Positions 35,310-46,600 of a stretch of 64,000 nt of DNA are shown here, in pieces; position 1 is the stretch's first letter, and each line of letters begins with the position of its first letter. The notes under the pieces were generated by a model that saw only the letters and a list, made by a program, of their open reading frames with translations, was not told the origin of the DNA and searched no databases. This DNA comes from Ciona intestinalis (lineage: Eukaryota > Chordata > Ascidiacea > Phlebobranchia > Cionidae). The DNA lies in NCBI RefSeq assembly GCF_000224145.3, contig NC_020169.2, positions 1,215,479 through 1,279,478 on the forward strand, in the 5' to 3' direction. A program made the translations under genes and the position numbers.

Positions 35310-36600
35310 GTTTTAGTTTATGTTGTTTCAATCAAACAGATGGACATTTTAAAAAGGATCAAGAGACGTTCTGTACACTATTAAATACCATAGTACACTA
35401 GTAAAATAATAATAACAAAAAATAAAAAGAATTGGATTTCAGCTGAACCACCATAAAAACCTTATAATATATACGTTTTTAGAGGGTACAAAGTCGGTTA
35501 CATACATTCGATTTCATATCTAATAATATAAAAAAAGCATGGGCTTGTAGGGGTTAAGTGTGCCTCGAGCACAGATATTTAATATATATAATTATATATT
35601 TCCACTAAATGTATAGATTGCGTGTCGTGTAAAGTTGCCAGCTGGCGCAACGCGAACGGACTTCCCATTCTCCTAATATGATATAACAATGACAATGGCA
35701 GTCGCACACAATGACAAAGATTAGGAAACCGCATTGTTAGGACAATGCTGAGAGACTTTGTTCTCTGACAAAGCGAAGCCTTGCTGTATAATGTTATAAC
35801 TGACGACACCAAGTGTATACTGTATTATTATTAATGTGCAGCGAGGTGCGGGTAGAGAACTCGGGACACGTGATGGACGCCCGGTGTCGCGGAAATCTGG
35901 TTCCCATTGGCTACTGCGCATGCGTAGACACGGTACATTTTTCTCGGAAATTTTTAAACCTGGTTTTGAACGAATCATATATTTATCTTTTTATAAAGTT
36001 TATTCTGTTTAATGTGAAAATGTAAGTTTTGTCGCCCTTTTTCGTTGTTGATGACGTGTTAACGGTTGTGGTCACTGGCTATACGTCATAATGTATAACT
36101 TAAGTTAAAAAACAGCATAAGTTTCTATTAAAAAGATAAGTCCTTAAACATAAACATAAACTTACGAAGTATGTCGCATCTAACAACTGTTATTTTTAGT
36201 CGGAAACAGAGTTCTAGATTCCTCATAAAATAAGTTATAAGTAGCCTGTGGGAACCAGTTTTCTAGGGGAACCAGATTTCTGCGACACCGGTTCAGAGCC
36301 GAGTACGGCAGGTGGAATCAAGGAACCACCTGCGTCGCATCCTTACGCTCACAGGCTGTTTTTGAGTAATTACGAAAATTCAAGTGTTAGTCTGATACTT
36401 GATACTGGTGTTTAAATAATGCTGTGTTTTGTTTAACGTGAGTTAATTTTCTTGCGGCTTAGTAGTTTAGGCGTTTGCATCGTAACCAAACGGTTAAGGG
36501 TTCGATACCGATGCCAATACTGATAGTCGTAGGTGCGAGTCAAAATACTAAACTAAAGTTGCTCCAACCCAATGGTCACTAAACGGTTGTCAAAATTTTC
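35310..36600. other. Intergenic, RGP1 upstream region
   Basis: Contains the presumed RGP1 promoter. Also seen are two inverted copies of a roughly 22-bp block (ccggtgtcgc.gaaatctggt, about 35881-35903; its reverse complement about 36265-36288), a possible foldback element bounded by agcctgtg/cacaggct (36243-36357), and a SINE head at 36440-36600. GTAAGT at 36021 could be a donor of a 5' exon for the plus-strand exon at 36603, but no in-frame start joins it. Confidence 0.4.
36440..36600 (+). repeat. SINE fragment, plus orientation, tRNA-like head and body
   Basis: A-box-like 'cttagtagtttaggcg', B-box-like 'gggttcgatacc', then body motifs 'gctccaacccaatggtcact' and 'gttgtcaaaattttcag'. The last bases serve as the apparent splice acceptor of the next entry. 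Confidence 0.6.
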
Positions 36601-36602
36601 AG

Positions 36603-36734
36603 CGATATACAGATAAAACAATTCCTTATAAAACATGTGACGACTCTTTATGTAGTCCAGAAGAATACGAGTTGTGGCAGGACGAAGTCACACTGGTCCC
36701 AAACATACACACGCGGCATTGCGTGAGATGGTAA
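36603..36734 (+). CDS. Possible terminal coding exon of an unidentified gene
   Basis: After a good acceptor (attttcag ending at 36602) a 43-codon frame runs to TAA at 36732-36734. It is acidic and cysteine-containing (KTCDDSLCSPEEYELW), and AATAAA follows at 36881-36886. I do not recognise the protein. No upstream exon that ends in phase 0 with a start codon was found between RGP1 and this site. A second plus frame (36674-36925, starting with GTG) overlaps and is less convincing. It is either the 3' exon of a short gene head-to-head with RGP1, or chance. Confidence 0.3.
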   Translation, partial: RYTDKTIPYKTCDDSLCSPEEYELWQDEVTLVPNIHTRHCVRW

Positions 36735-37646
36735 TGGACCAACTCCGGCCTAAATCCAAAGATCTTCCAACAAGAACCTCACCCAGTCTAAACTTTACAC
36801 GAACACGGCAGATTCAAGAAACAAATGTCGATTTATTAAATGCTCCTGCGGCACCGCGCAACGTAATAATAAGTAATAAGAATAAAGATTGTTTACACTT
36901 GATACAAGAAAATAGGGGGCGGTAACACTGAAATCTCGCGTTAGACATTCGCTTGGTGCTCTTTTCTGCACACAACGTCAACAAGTGAAAAGAAACGATT
37001 GAAGGTGTTTCCATAACTTGGAAAAAAAAGAAATCGCGGAAGATGAGAGACATTCATATCTTGATAGAGAAACGAAGTGCAGGAAAATCGACGAGTTTTC
37101 GGAACAAACATAGAAAACAAGTATGCTGATCAGTTTTTGTAAACCAAACTGTTAAGTTCAGATGTAACGAAAATACCGAAATTCAGGCACGTGACTATAG
37201 TTTTCATATGATTCGTCACGAATATTCACGCGGTGACCAAGACAGGCTCAAAAAAACTTGCAAGTGGTCATTTAATTAAAAGTACAGAACGGGTAAAGTG
37301 AAAGTATAATTATGAACGCTGGCACATTCGTTGTTGAGTGTGGAATCATGTAAAGTTTGCGAGAATTACGTCACATACATAAATTAGCAGGCGCGACTGA
37401 ATTTTCTTAAAGTGATTGTCGACCGTGGTCTATGTACAATGAGGTAGTTGGCGCAAGCTTCGCGCAAATTTTAAATTAAGCTGAGCGGGAGGTTAAGCTG
37501 AGTTTCCATTGATATTGTTAGCACCTTGGATCAGGGGTTCCGTATTTAAATCGGTCATAAAACATTTTTCGTTCTATTGAAAGTGTGTCTTTAGTCAAGC
37601 ATTGATTTAACACTGCAACTCTGACTTTTCCATGGTAGACCCTTTA
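36735..37646. other. Region between the possible exon and SMURF 3' end
   Basis: No further gene recognised. AATAAA (plus) at 36881-36886. If SMURF has a long 3' UTR it would occupy the right part, but its nearest signal overlaps its stop codon. Confidence 0.4.
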
Positions 37647-40600
37647 TTACTCGGTGTAGAATCCACATGTGTTTTCAACAGCGCAGGTGAGCTTTTCAAG
37701 TAGCTTTTTATACGATTCGTAAGGTGGGAGGTCGATCCGGTTAAAACTGGAATAAACAAATTAAAATGAGTAAAGTGACGAAATGGCATAAAAAATTCAA
37801 CTACAGATATATATTTTTATATATAAATATATAGCATTGCGGGGTAAGATAGGACAATATTAGCACCTAAATCCAATATTTCATGATCGTGTTTTGAACA
37901 ATCCACAACGTTGTATTTAGAGCCGCTAAACAGATTCGCTAGGCTATATAGTTATATATTTCTGTAACTATTTTTTGTTTGGTACTAAATGAAAAAAGAA
38001 AAGAGAACGAAAACATGTCCCATCTTACCCTGCCACACTAGATAATAAGGCAGACAAATTTGATTAATATATTATCGACTTACCAAGTATGGGCTTTCGG
38101 TAAGCAGTCGGTTTTATTGTCAACAAATTGAATGGTGAACAACCGTGGACCTTGTGTACCAGTTGAACCTTGTAACGCTTTAAAACCTTGTAGTGGAACC
38201 CGCGATGAACCAGTTACGAACTGCAGCACTCTGTGGAAACATAATTTCATTTTAAAAATAGGTATTCTTTGAGCGCAAGCGGTGCAGAATCTAATGGTGC
38301 TTAGTCTAAAGTGGACTTATATTCAGCAAACACATCTCTAATCAACATGCATCCAGATTGGGTAATGGTTAAACGTTTGCCTAATTGCAGTTCACGACCT
38401 ACCCCGATATTATACCTCATCCATTTAAAATATAATAGAATGTAATGTACTCCATATACAACTAAATGTACTTAGGAGTTTTGTCGTGTATATGGTTAAC
38501 CAACTAACACCAAACCAACCTTGCTCTTTTTTCTTCATCAAAACTCTCCACAGCTTGCCAAAACCATTTGACGATGTTTGAGTCTTGTGAGCAATGCTTC
38601 AGCTTAGTGTGTTTCTTCCAATCAATGAGGTCAATCTTCCCGAGTCCTCCGATGATCAGCTCCAGCTCCCGCTCATCAAAAGGACGCAAAAGATGTTGAG
38701 GAATAAGCTCGTAGAATCCCTGAAGAAAAATATGCTATGTGTAAATTATTTCTTAGTGGAATTCAAACGTTGTTATATAACTTATCAGTTAGCAGATTGC
38801 CTATTATTTAATTTGTGAGACATTTTAGAAAAATACAGAAATTGGGACAACGTCCATGGCTATATTTCAATAAAACTGTGTTAGACATAACTTTGTCCCT
38901 TCAGTTAGGCCTACAGTATAACGACGTCCAAAACATAAAAGAAAAAAGAGGAAAGTGACGTAATCGCACATACCTTTGAAAGAGATAAGAACTGAGCTTC
39001 GATGCCTCGGAGAAACCTCCAGTTCACATACAACTTGACGTATTCTCGTTTGTTTTGCTCGGTGACGGGTATGTTTACCCCGTTTGGTTTTAACTCGTGG
39101 GTTACGCGTTCACCGAATGAATCTTGGTCAACACAGAACGTGTGGTCGAGCACTCCGTTTATATCGTTTTGTAGAATCCACTTCATTGACTTGTACAATG
39201 CTGGATCGACCTGTACAACACATATGAGTTAGAATCTTGATTTAATGTAACTTTTTGGAATAGTTTAACAGGTAACAAGATTTGTAGGGTAACCGCGAAT
39301 TTAAAATAAACAAACAATGCTGTACGGGTTATTTAATCATTCTAGAAAAGAATTTGCACGTATTTAACCCTTTGGTCGCTGGAGTCGGTAATTGACGACT
39401 GGCTACCACATATCAGTGGTGGAGTAAGTTAATAAGATTGTTACCTCTTCCATATCTTCCAGTGAGATAGGTTTTCCTAGCAGCTGCTTATAGAATAGCA
39501 TGGTGAAGCCACCGTCTATGTAGTGGCCGTGGTAGACCGCCATGCCCAATATACGACCCACGAAATGGAAGTAGGAAAGGTGGTCAGGGTTGATATGGGA
39601 ATCGGCGTTGATTTGAAGAGTGTAGATATCTTCGCGGGAATACTGTAATTAATATAGATATTATATACTGTTATTTAATATACTAATACAGTAAATGCGG
39701 GCAATGGTAAAACGCATGTATTGTTAGTTTATGGTGAAAGTAAATCTCTTTAGTTTGTGACATAACCCCCGAAATTTGGTGTACTCAAATAAAACAAAAT
39801 ATTAAAACTGTAAAATCACCTGAAATAAGCCGTAGTAGGGGTTAAGCATTTCATGGGATAGAATGTACAGCCACTCCCTTGCTAGTCCACCGTAATCTAA
39901 ACCATCTTCACCGGTAAACTTAACCATAAGTCGTTTCTTTAGATCTTTAGGTTTCATTTTCATAATGAGGCTGTATATGTAAAGTGGCACTTGTTAGTAC
40001 AAAATGTAGCGTTATGTGGATAAGTTAGCAAGTACACAAAATGCTATCTATCCAGCATGTCACATTGATGTTTAACAAGCTGTCACTATATGCGTTTTAG
40101 ATGATATGTAACCACAGTTGAGAAAGTCTCTAAAATGATATTTGTTGACAAACATAGACGATAATGATCCTTCGTCAAGACGCCTTTGAGCCCTAGATAG
40201 TAAACCAGTTCGTTTTGATTAAAAGACAATTTACAAGGTCAAATCAATACTGTACAAACATCAATAGTCGTGGTGTGCCCTTCAAAATACGTAATTCATA
40301 TGGACTCAATGTAAATGATCCCAGCACGATATTGTACCAAACGTTTTGCTCAGACAAATCATCATGTATTGTACAGTGTTTGTTTTATTTAAATTAGTCT
40401 AACGATGCATATTTTGCGTTGTAATTGAAAACGCCCATCCGTGCCGCCAGCTATGTTAGCGACAATACATAGGCTTGTCTAGACCTTAAACGGAATTTCT
40501 CAGCATGCAGTAATAGCACCACTTTACTACTCCCGTGGTCAAAATCCCGACACCTAGGATTGCAAGTACGTCACGAAATGAGACGATGGCAAATTTGTTT

Positions 40601-43600
40601 GGATTTTGTCTGGAGTGTCGCGGCACGATCAAATATATTGCTTAAATCTTACATGAAATTCCCACCCTTTTTTACATAAAAGCAGCCTTTAGAATTTTCT
40701 ACCGCTTCTGTCCATAGACATTTCTACCCCTTTGTTTTACATTCCTAAAACAACCTTTAAAATTAACTATCTAACGTACTTTTACTTAACGTTTATAAAA
40801 TGCTTACAGAGTTAAAGTATAAGGTTAGTATTACCTGTAGGACTGCTCAAACGCCTCCGAACGTTTGATTTCCAATCGACAATGTCCAGTCTGAGGTTGT
40901 TGGGATTGCAACTCCGTTCGAAGAACTTTAAGTTTATGAACTAAATCGCGTTTATAACGTGGCAGTTGAGGATCTTGGTCGCATTCTTCATTGGGTCCTA
41001 TAATGAGAAGTTGATTATGTTTAGATGGGAATATATAATACTGTGGTATGGACTACCGTTGAGTACCGAAGACTCATATTTCATGATCGTGTTTTAACAG
41101 CACTCTTTTAAAGTAGGGGGCTACGGTTAAATTATTTTGTAAATATTGTTTGTTTGCTACAACATGGCACAAAAAGAGACTGAAAACATGTCCTATCTTT
41201 TCCCAATTTTTTAAACAGTAGGTTAGGGAAAGATGGGACACAATTTAACTTTATTTTCTCGTCCTATGTAATAGAATAGTAAACAAAGGACATTCGAAGA
41301 ATTGCAAATTTAATCCTTACGACTCCCATACGCTTGTTAATTGTTAAAAACGCAATCAGGATATTTGGATAATATGTGCTAAAGGTGTGCCCGCTCCCCC
41401 CACCCTATTATATATAGCGTTTTCAGGTACGTTTTAAAACAGCGTTTCCATAAACTGAAATATGTTACTGCTACATTCTTCTCGACAACACGGTCTTAAA
41501 AGTTAAATACAGGAAACCTGAAGTGACAAGGATGTACATACCGTCCCTTCCTCTGTTGTGCATCTGTCCAATATAACGGCCAATACGAGGGTCGGTGAAC
41601 TGGGTGGTCCGGCTCGAGTGGTCCACATAATATAGTCGACCTGTGGCGGTCGAGCGTAATTCCCAGCCCGATGGCAATGGACCTAAGTCTTCAGGGTTAA
41701 TGTGGCTCAAGTTCCTGGGTATGCGCGGGTCGTGCCACGACGAAACCCCGGTCTGGGTATGAAGGAAATAGACTTGTCCCTGTTGGGTAGTCCGTTGCTC
41801 ATAACCCTCAGGCAGGGGAGCAGAGGGCCCGTGTAACTGGTTACGGGTCATGTAGTTTTTGTGTCGCCGGAACCTCGTCGAGTCGGACTCGCCTGGTACT
41901 GATGGACTGGATGAGTTGCGTGGACCGGAGCTACCACTGCTGCTTGAGATTCGGGGTCTTTGGTGTTGGTCAGGCTCAGATATGATGAGAGCGCTGAGTG
42001 GACGACGAGGGCGAGTGCTGGGTTGGGTTGGTCGCTCCCACTGTGTCGTTCTGAGGATATGAAAACATACAAGTTACAATGCAATACAAAACAAGTATAT
42101 AGTACTGTGGGGTAAGATAGAATATCTTTGGTACATAATATCCCGTATTTTCTGGTGATCTTTTAAACATTTAAAAATGCTCTTTTAGAGTCGTAAGGAT
42201 ATGGTGATATATGATATATTTGAATGTTCTTTGTTTCTACCAAATAAGACGAGACAATACAATGAAAACCATCTTACCCCAACCTACTATACACAGAAAT
42301 ATATTGTCTACAAGTGCATTTCTTTAATTCAAGGCAGAGGGGAAATATATTTCGAGCAAAGACAGTTTTAAATGTTAAGTTACAACATTGGCCTCCGGTT
42401 TCAACACAAAGGTTATCAAACCATATAATGGCATGACTTGAAGCATATACGGGTCGCTTTAAAATGTCATACCGTTGTTAGGTCGCATAGTCAGCAGGCG
42501 GCGGCTGTTCGACTGATGATGGAAGGCTCACCGCACATCCGCTCAGCGGTTGCATAACTTAATTAAGATATACTACATATACGTATTTCAGCACGGCGTA
42601 TGTATGGTATATTTGTATACTGAGGTTATGAGCATATACCTTGTGTAATGGTCGATGTATTGAAGTCGTCCATTGGTCATCCTTGCCTCCCAGCCTTCCG
42701 GAAGGTCATTTTCCTGGGCAGGGATCAGGGACCTGGCGTCTATGACTGGGTTGGAGGGCGAACGGTCGTCCAAATCACGACTTTCGATGCTGACTACTAT
42801 CTGACCTGGTAAAGTTGGAAGGAAGTTAAATTCGTGCAGACAGTAGCTCTGATCATTTTGTCGGTTCAAGGAATGTTCGTGCATGCCCGCGACTAAGCGG
42901 TTATGTAAATTAGCAATTACTTGGGCATGAAGAGTCTAGGCGTGATTAAGAACGTCTGATCTGTTAATGCCATGAATATAAATCGACAAGCAAATGCCTG
43001 CGCTAAAATCGTCGTCTGGAAATAATTCGTCTTGAAGTTTCATAGCGCTTGACTTGACACGCATATTTTTCATGTTAGTGTAATATTTCTGGACGACGAA
43101 CAAGGCAGCCGCCTCGTCACAGACATCTAACGTGTTTCATTATTAATATGAATATTAAGCGTGTCTAATCGTGCCATACCGACCTCTCACGGGTTCCTGG
43201 TCGTACTTGGTTTGCTTGCAGAGGTCGAGACGCTGATATCCTGTGTCTTTCAGTCGGTTTATGGCGTTCGACATGATGCGTATGCATCCGAGGAAACCAG
43301 CCCCGTGTTTCTTATGCACCTTTCTGTGGTTCCATACAGATATCGTGATACTGTCTGACTTCCCAACGTACCTGGTAATACAGAAACCAATGCTAATGTA
43401 GTATGTATAAATAAAATGTGGTTTTACGGGTAATAAAAGATACGACATACGAAATAGCGAAAAAGTGAAACTTATTATGTTTGCACCGGATTTGAAAATG
43501 CTACCTGTCCTATGCAACTTTTGAAGTGTAACGCCGTGTGTAATATATAGGTTTGATCGTTAATGTATAATTGGAGGAGACACCGTATCTTAACACACTT

Positions 43601-46600
43601 TACTCAATACAGATTATCCACTAAGCTTTAAGTATTTACCACAGAAATTTATTTCAAATCCGGAGATAATGGGCTTATAAATAAATTTGCGTTGTAATAT
43701 AAATAGAAGTAAATTGTGTGGAGACGTAACTGTAGTATTTGACCGACACTCAAAGGCATCAGAGCATAAAATATATGAGAATGTAACTAATATTGGTATT
43801 CCTAAGTCGTGGGTGGAATCGATGGACCGTAAATCCAGTTATTATATTTAGTTGTGGCACTTTAATTTTCGGATGTATATATTTAAATCAGTGTAGTATT
43901 GTGGGGTAAGATGGGAGACCGTTAACGCCTACATCCCATATTTCCTAAGTGTTTTTAAAAATTAACGACACACTTTTGAAGTCGCGGGGATGTGATTATA
44001 TAATTTTTAACGAAAAATGTCCCATCTTACCCCACCCAACTATAAATAAGTTTATGTGGCTTAAAAGTTATTCTGATATACGTACAGATCGTAGTGTTGA
44101 TTCCATTTCGGGTCCAAAGTAGCTTTGCAAGTTCCGGTGGCGTGACATTGACCTGACCCGTCTACTAATATTTTAGCGAAGGGGTCTGGAAGACCTATAA
44201 ATAATATTGTTGGTCAAGTTTGGGTTGATATATTAGCCATTTTTCAATTTTTTGAAATTGTACTTACGAAAAAAATCCCGCTTGCATATGTTCTTTGCGC
44301 AGAAAACTGAAATAAAATACGAATGTTATTATGTAAGACAACAGTCTGTGTACCTTACAAAAGGTTTTGATATATTCGATTTTGATACCGAAAAGGTATT
44401 TCGCCTGGGAATTCTTAATGAGCTTTGAATGACCGAAACTAGGAGATATTTTGCGGGTTTCGAAACTCGGAATTCACGTGCGTGAAATGCGTGATTCACC
44501 GTCTAACTATTGCGGCAAAGTACTTTGTATACAAAGTTTTGGTGTGACTGGGATAAGATTTCGTTTGTTTTGAATAGAACCGGCAGCGATGCGGGAGTTT
44601 TGGGAGATATGTATCGAAATTATGTACTTGTACTACGTAATCTTGAAAATCCACGATTATTTAAACATGGGGTCTCAACGTGACTGGTAGAACGACTTGT
44701 GTTTTTTTGGAATTTTAAACATAGTAAAATGGTGAATGTTTTCATTTTTTATCTTTCCATTTGACAATAAATCGAGAATATATACAGAATTATATATGGT
44801 GGGTAAAATGGTACATGTTTGTATTCTCCTCTATTTTCCAGTATTTAGTAGTATACCAGGAATATTTATACAGAATTATATAATCGTATTGTTGTCACGA
44901 CTTTATTAGTTTTATATTTGCTAAATTTAGAAAATATGGGATAATATGTGCTAACGGTATCCAGTTCACCCCACAGTAATATACACAAACAGAAGTGTTT
45001 CTCGGTAATTCTAGTTCAAATCCACTGCAAGTTGTTTACTAAAAGAAATCCAAGTACGAAGGTCAAAGAAACTGGAAATACCAGAATTTCATGGGTCAAG
45101 TAATAAGTAGAGACAAACAGAACCCTGGCCCTGGGTTGCTGGGAAGTTTAAGAGGGAGGTATGCGCCAAACAACGCACACAGACTGTTGACGTCAGAAAT
45201 TAACCTGACGCGACAACTCACACACACACATCCTCGAATTCAAGTAAGCTACTTCGTTTGACGTCTTTANGACTGCGGGTGTTAGCAACTATGGGTGATT
45301 TACGGTAAGCGAAAATCAAACAGCAGCGTCTGTGCGGAAATAATGATTTGATTAATTCGTGGCGCAAATATTTGGGTGCGGTGGGTATGCCTCGGGTTGA
45401 CACCAGGCCGTCGAGACCTGGCCGACTGAGGAATTGAATGTAGGCTGCACACCTGTTGGAATTGATGAAAGCGAATTCGGGCCGGTTTCCTCTCGGCGAC
45501 ACCGGTCGCGTCTTAGGCAAGTGACAATTATATTGGTCGGTGGGTTCTGATGATACATTGTTGCAGAGACCGTTGCACTGAGGTCGCTCGTATAAACGCC
45601 CGGGCGCTTTATAAGGTGATAACGGGGGGGTGCGTAAACAAGAACGAATTGCCAGGTGAGAAAATGCGTAGAGTGATGGAATGGAAGCTGCATTAGCCTG
45701 CAGCAGAAGCGAGCGATCGCACATTATCTCGACCAAAATCGATTTTCGCCTGTCAGTTACTGGGTCGGGGTGGTGGAGTCTCAATTCTTCATCGCAAGCA
45801 ATTCAGTAATGTATTGCAGAGATGGATTTCCGCGCCTCAAAATTTCCTTGGGCCCTTTGTTTATAAATACCGGGGACGCCTGTGAGGGCCTTGGCAGGAA
45901 ACCAAGAGACGAAACTTCTAGAAACAACAAACGACAAGAAAGCTTACACCATAGGCATAGTCTATGATAAACAAGGTCGACCACAACGACGCAGATTTTT
46001 GTTTTTAAAACCAACAAGTAAAAGCATTGACTTTTGTGCAGCGAACGTGTCAAATTGATGGTGGTAACTTGATAGGGGTCTTGAAAACACGGCTGTTTGA
46101 GATAAACTCATTATTCAAGCCAAATCAATGAGAACGGGAAACGAAACGACAGAATCCACAAAACATAAACAATAAACATCCCAATTTAAAAGACGTGTGT
46201 TGTCCTAATGAAGTCGTGGTAGAATCGGAGCGCGTTGTCTGAGAGCTTTCCCACAACACTTTAGAGCCGAAAGTTAATTGCTGGGAGCGAGTTTGTGCCG
46301 ATGGAACAGCTATTAAACCTTGAGAAACTTCATCAAAATAAACCACCAGACACAAGTGACAATTGATTGGAATTACAGGCTGTGTCGCAATCGTTATGAG
46401 AAGGCGGGAATTATGAAATTGTTAAAACTTAAAAACGTTAAAAATACGATCAGGAGATCCGATTGGTTGCTGTCTTTAGAATCGCAAATCTCCGTTAAAT
46501 TATATGGGAGATACGTGGCTGTATAATGCATTCCTCGGACGCACACTAAAAGCACTTTAGACGGTTTCGTTCAACAATAACAATGCAACGGATGCGTGCC

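Noticed and set aside
36440-36520. tRNA gene suggested by A-box and B-box-like motifs
   Set aside because: No acceptor stem closes, and the sequence continues into SINE body; same for the heads at 4570-4640 and 9800-9863.
36674-36925. 83-codon frame starting with GTG
   Set aside because: Overlaps a better candidate exon in another frame and starts with a non-ATG codon; no family match.
45218-45784. 188-codon minus-strand frame crossing an N at 45270
   Set aside because: It has no resemblance to SMURF or any family, and SMURF exon phases do not need it; kept only as part of the intron description.
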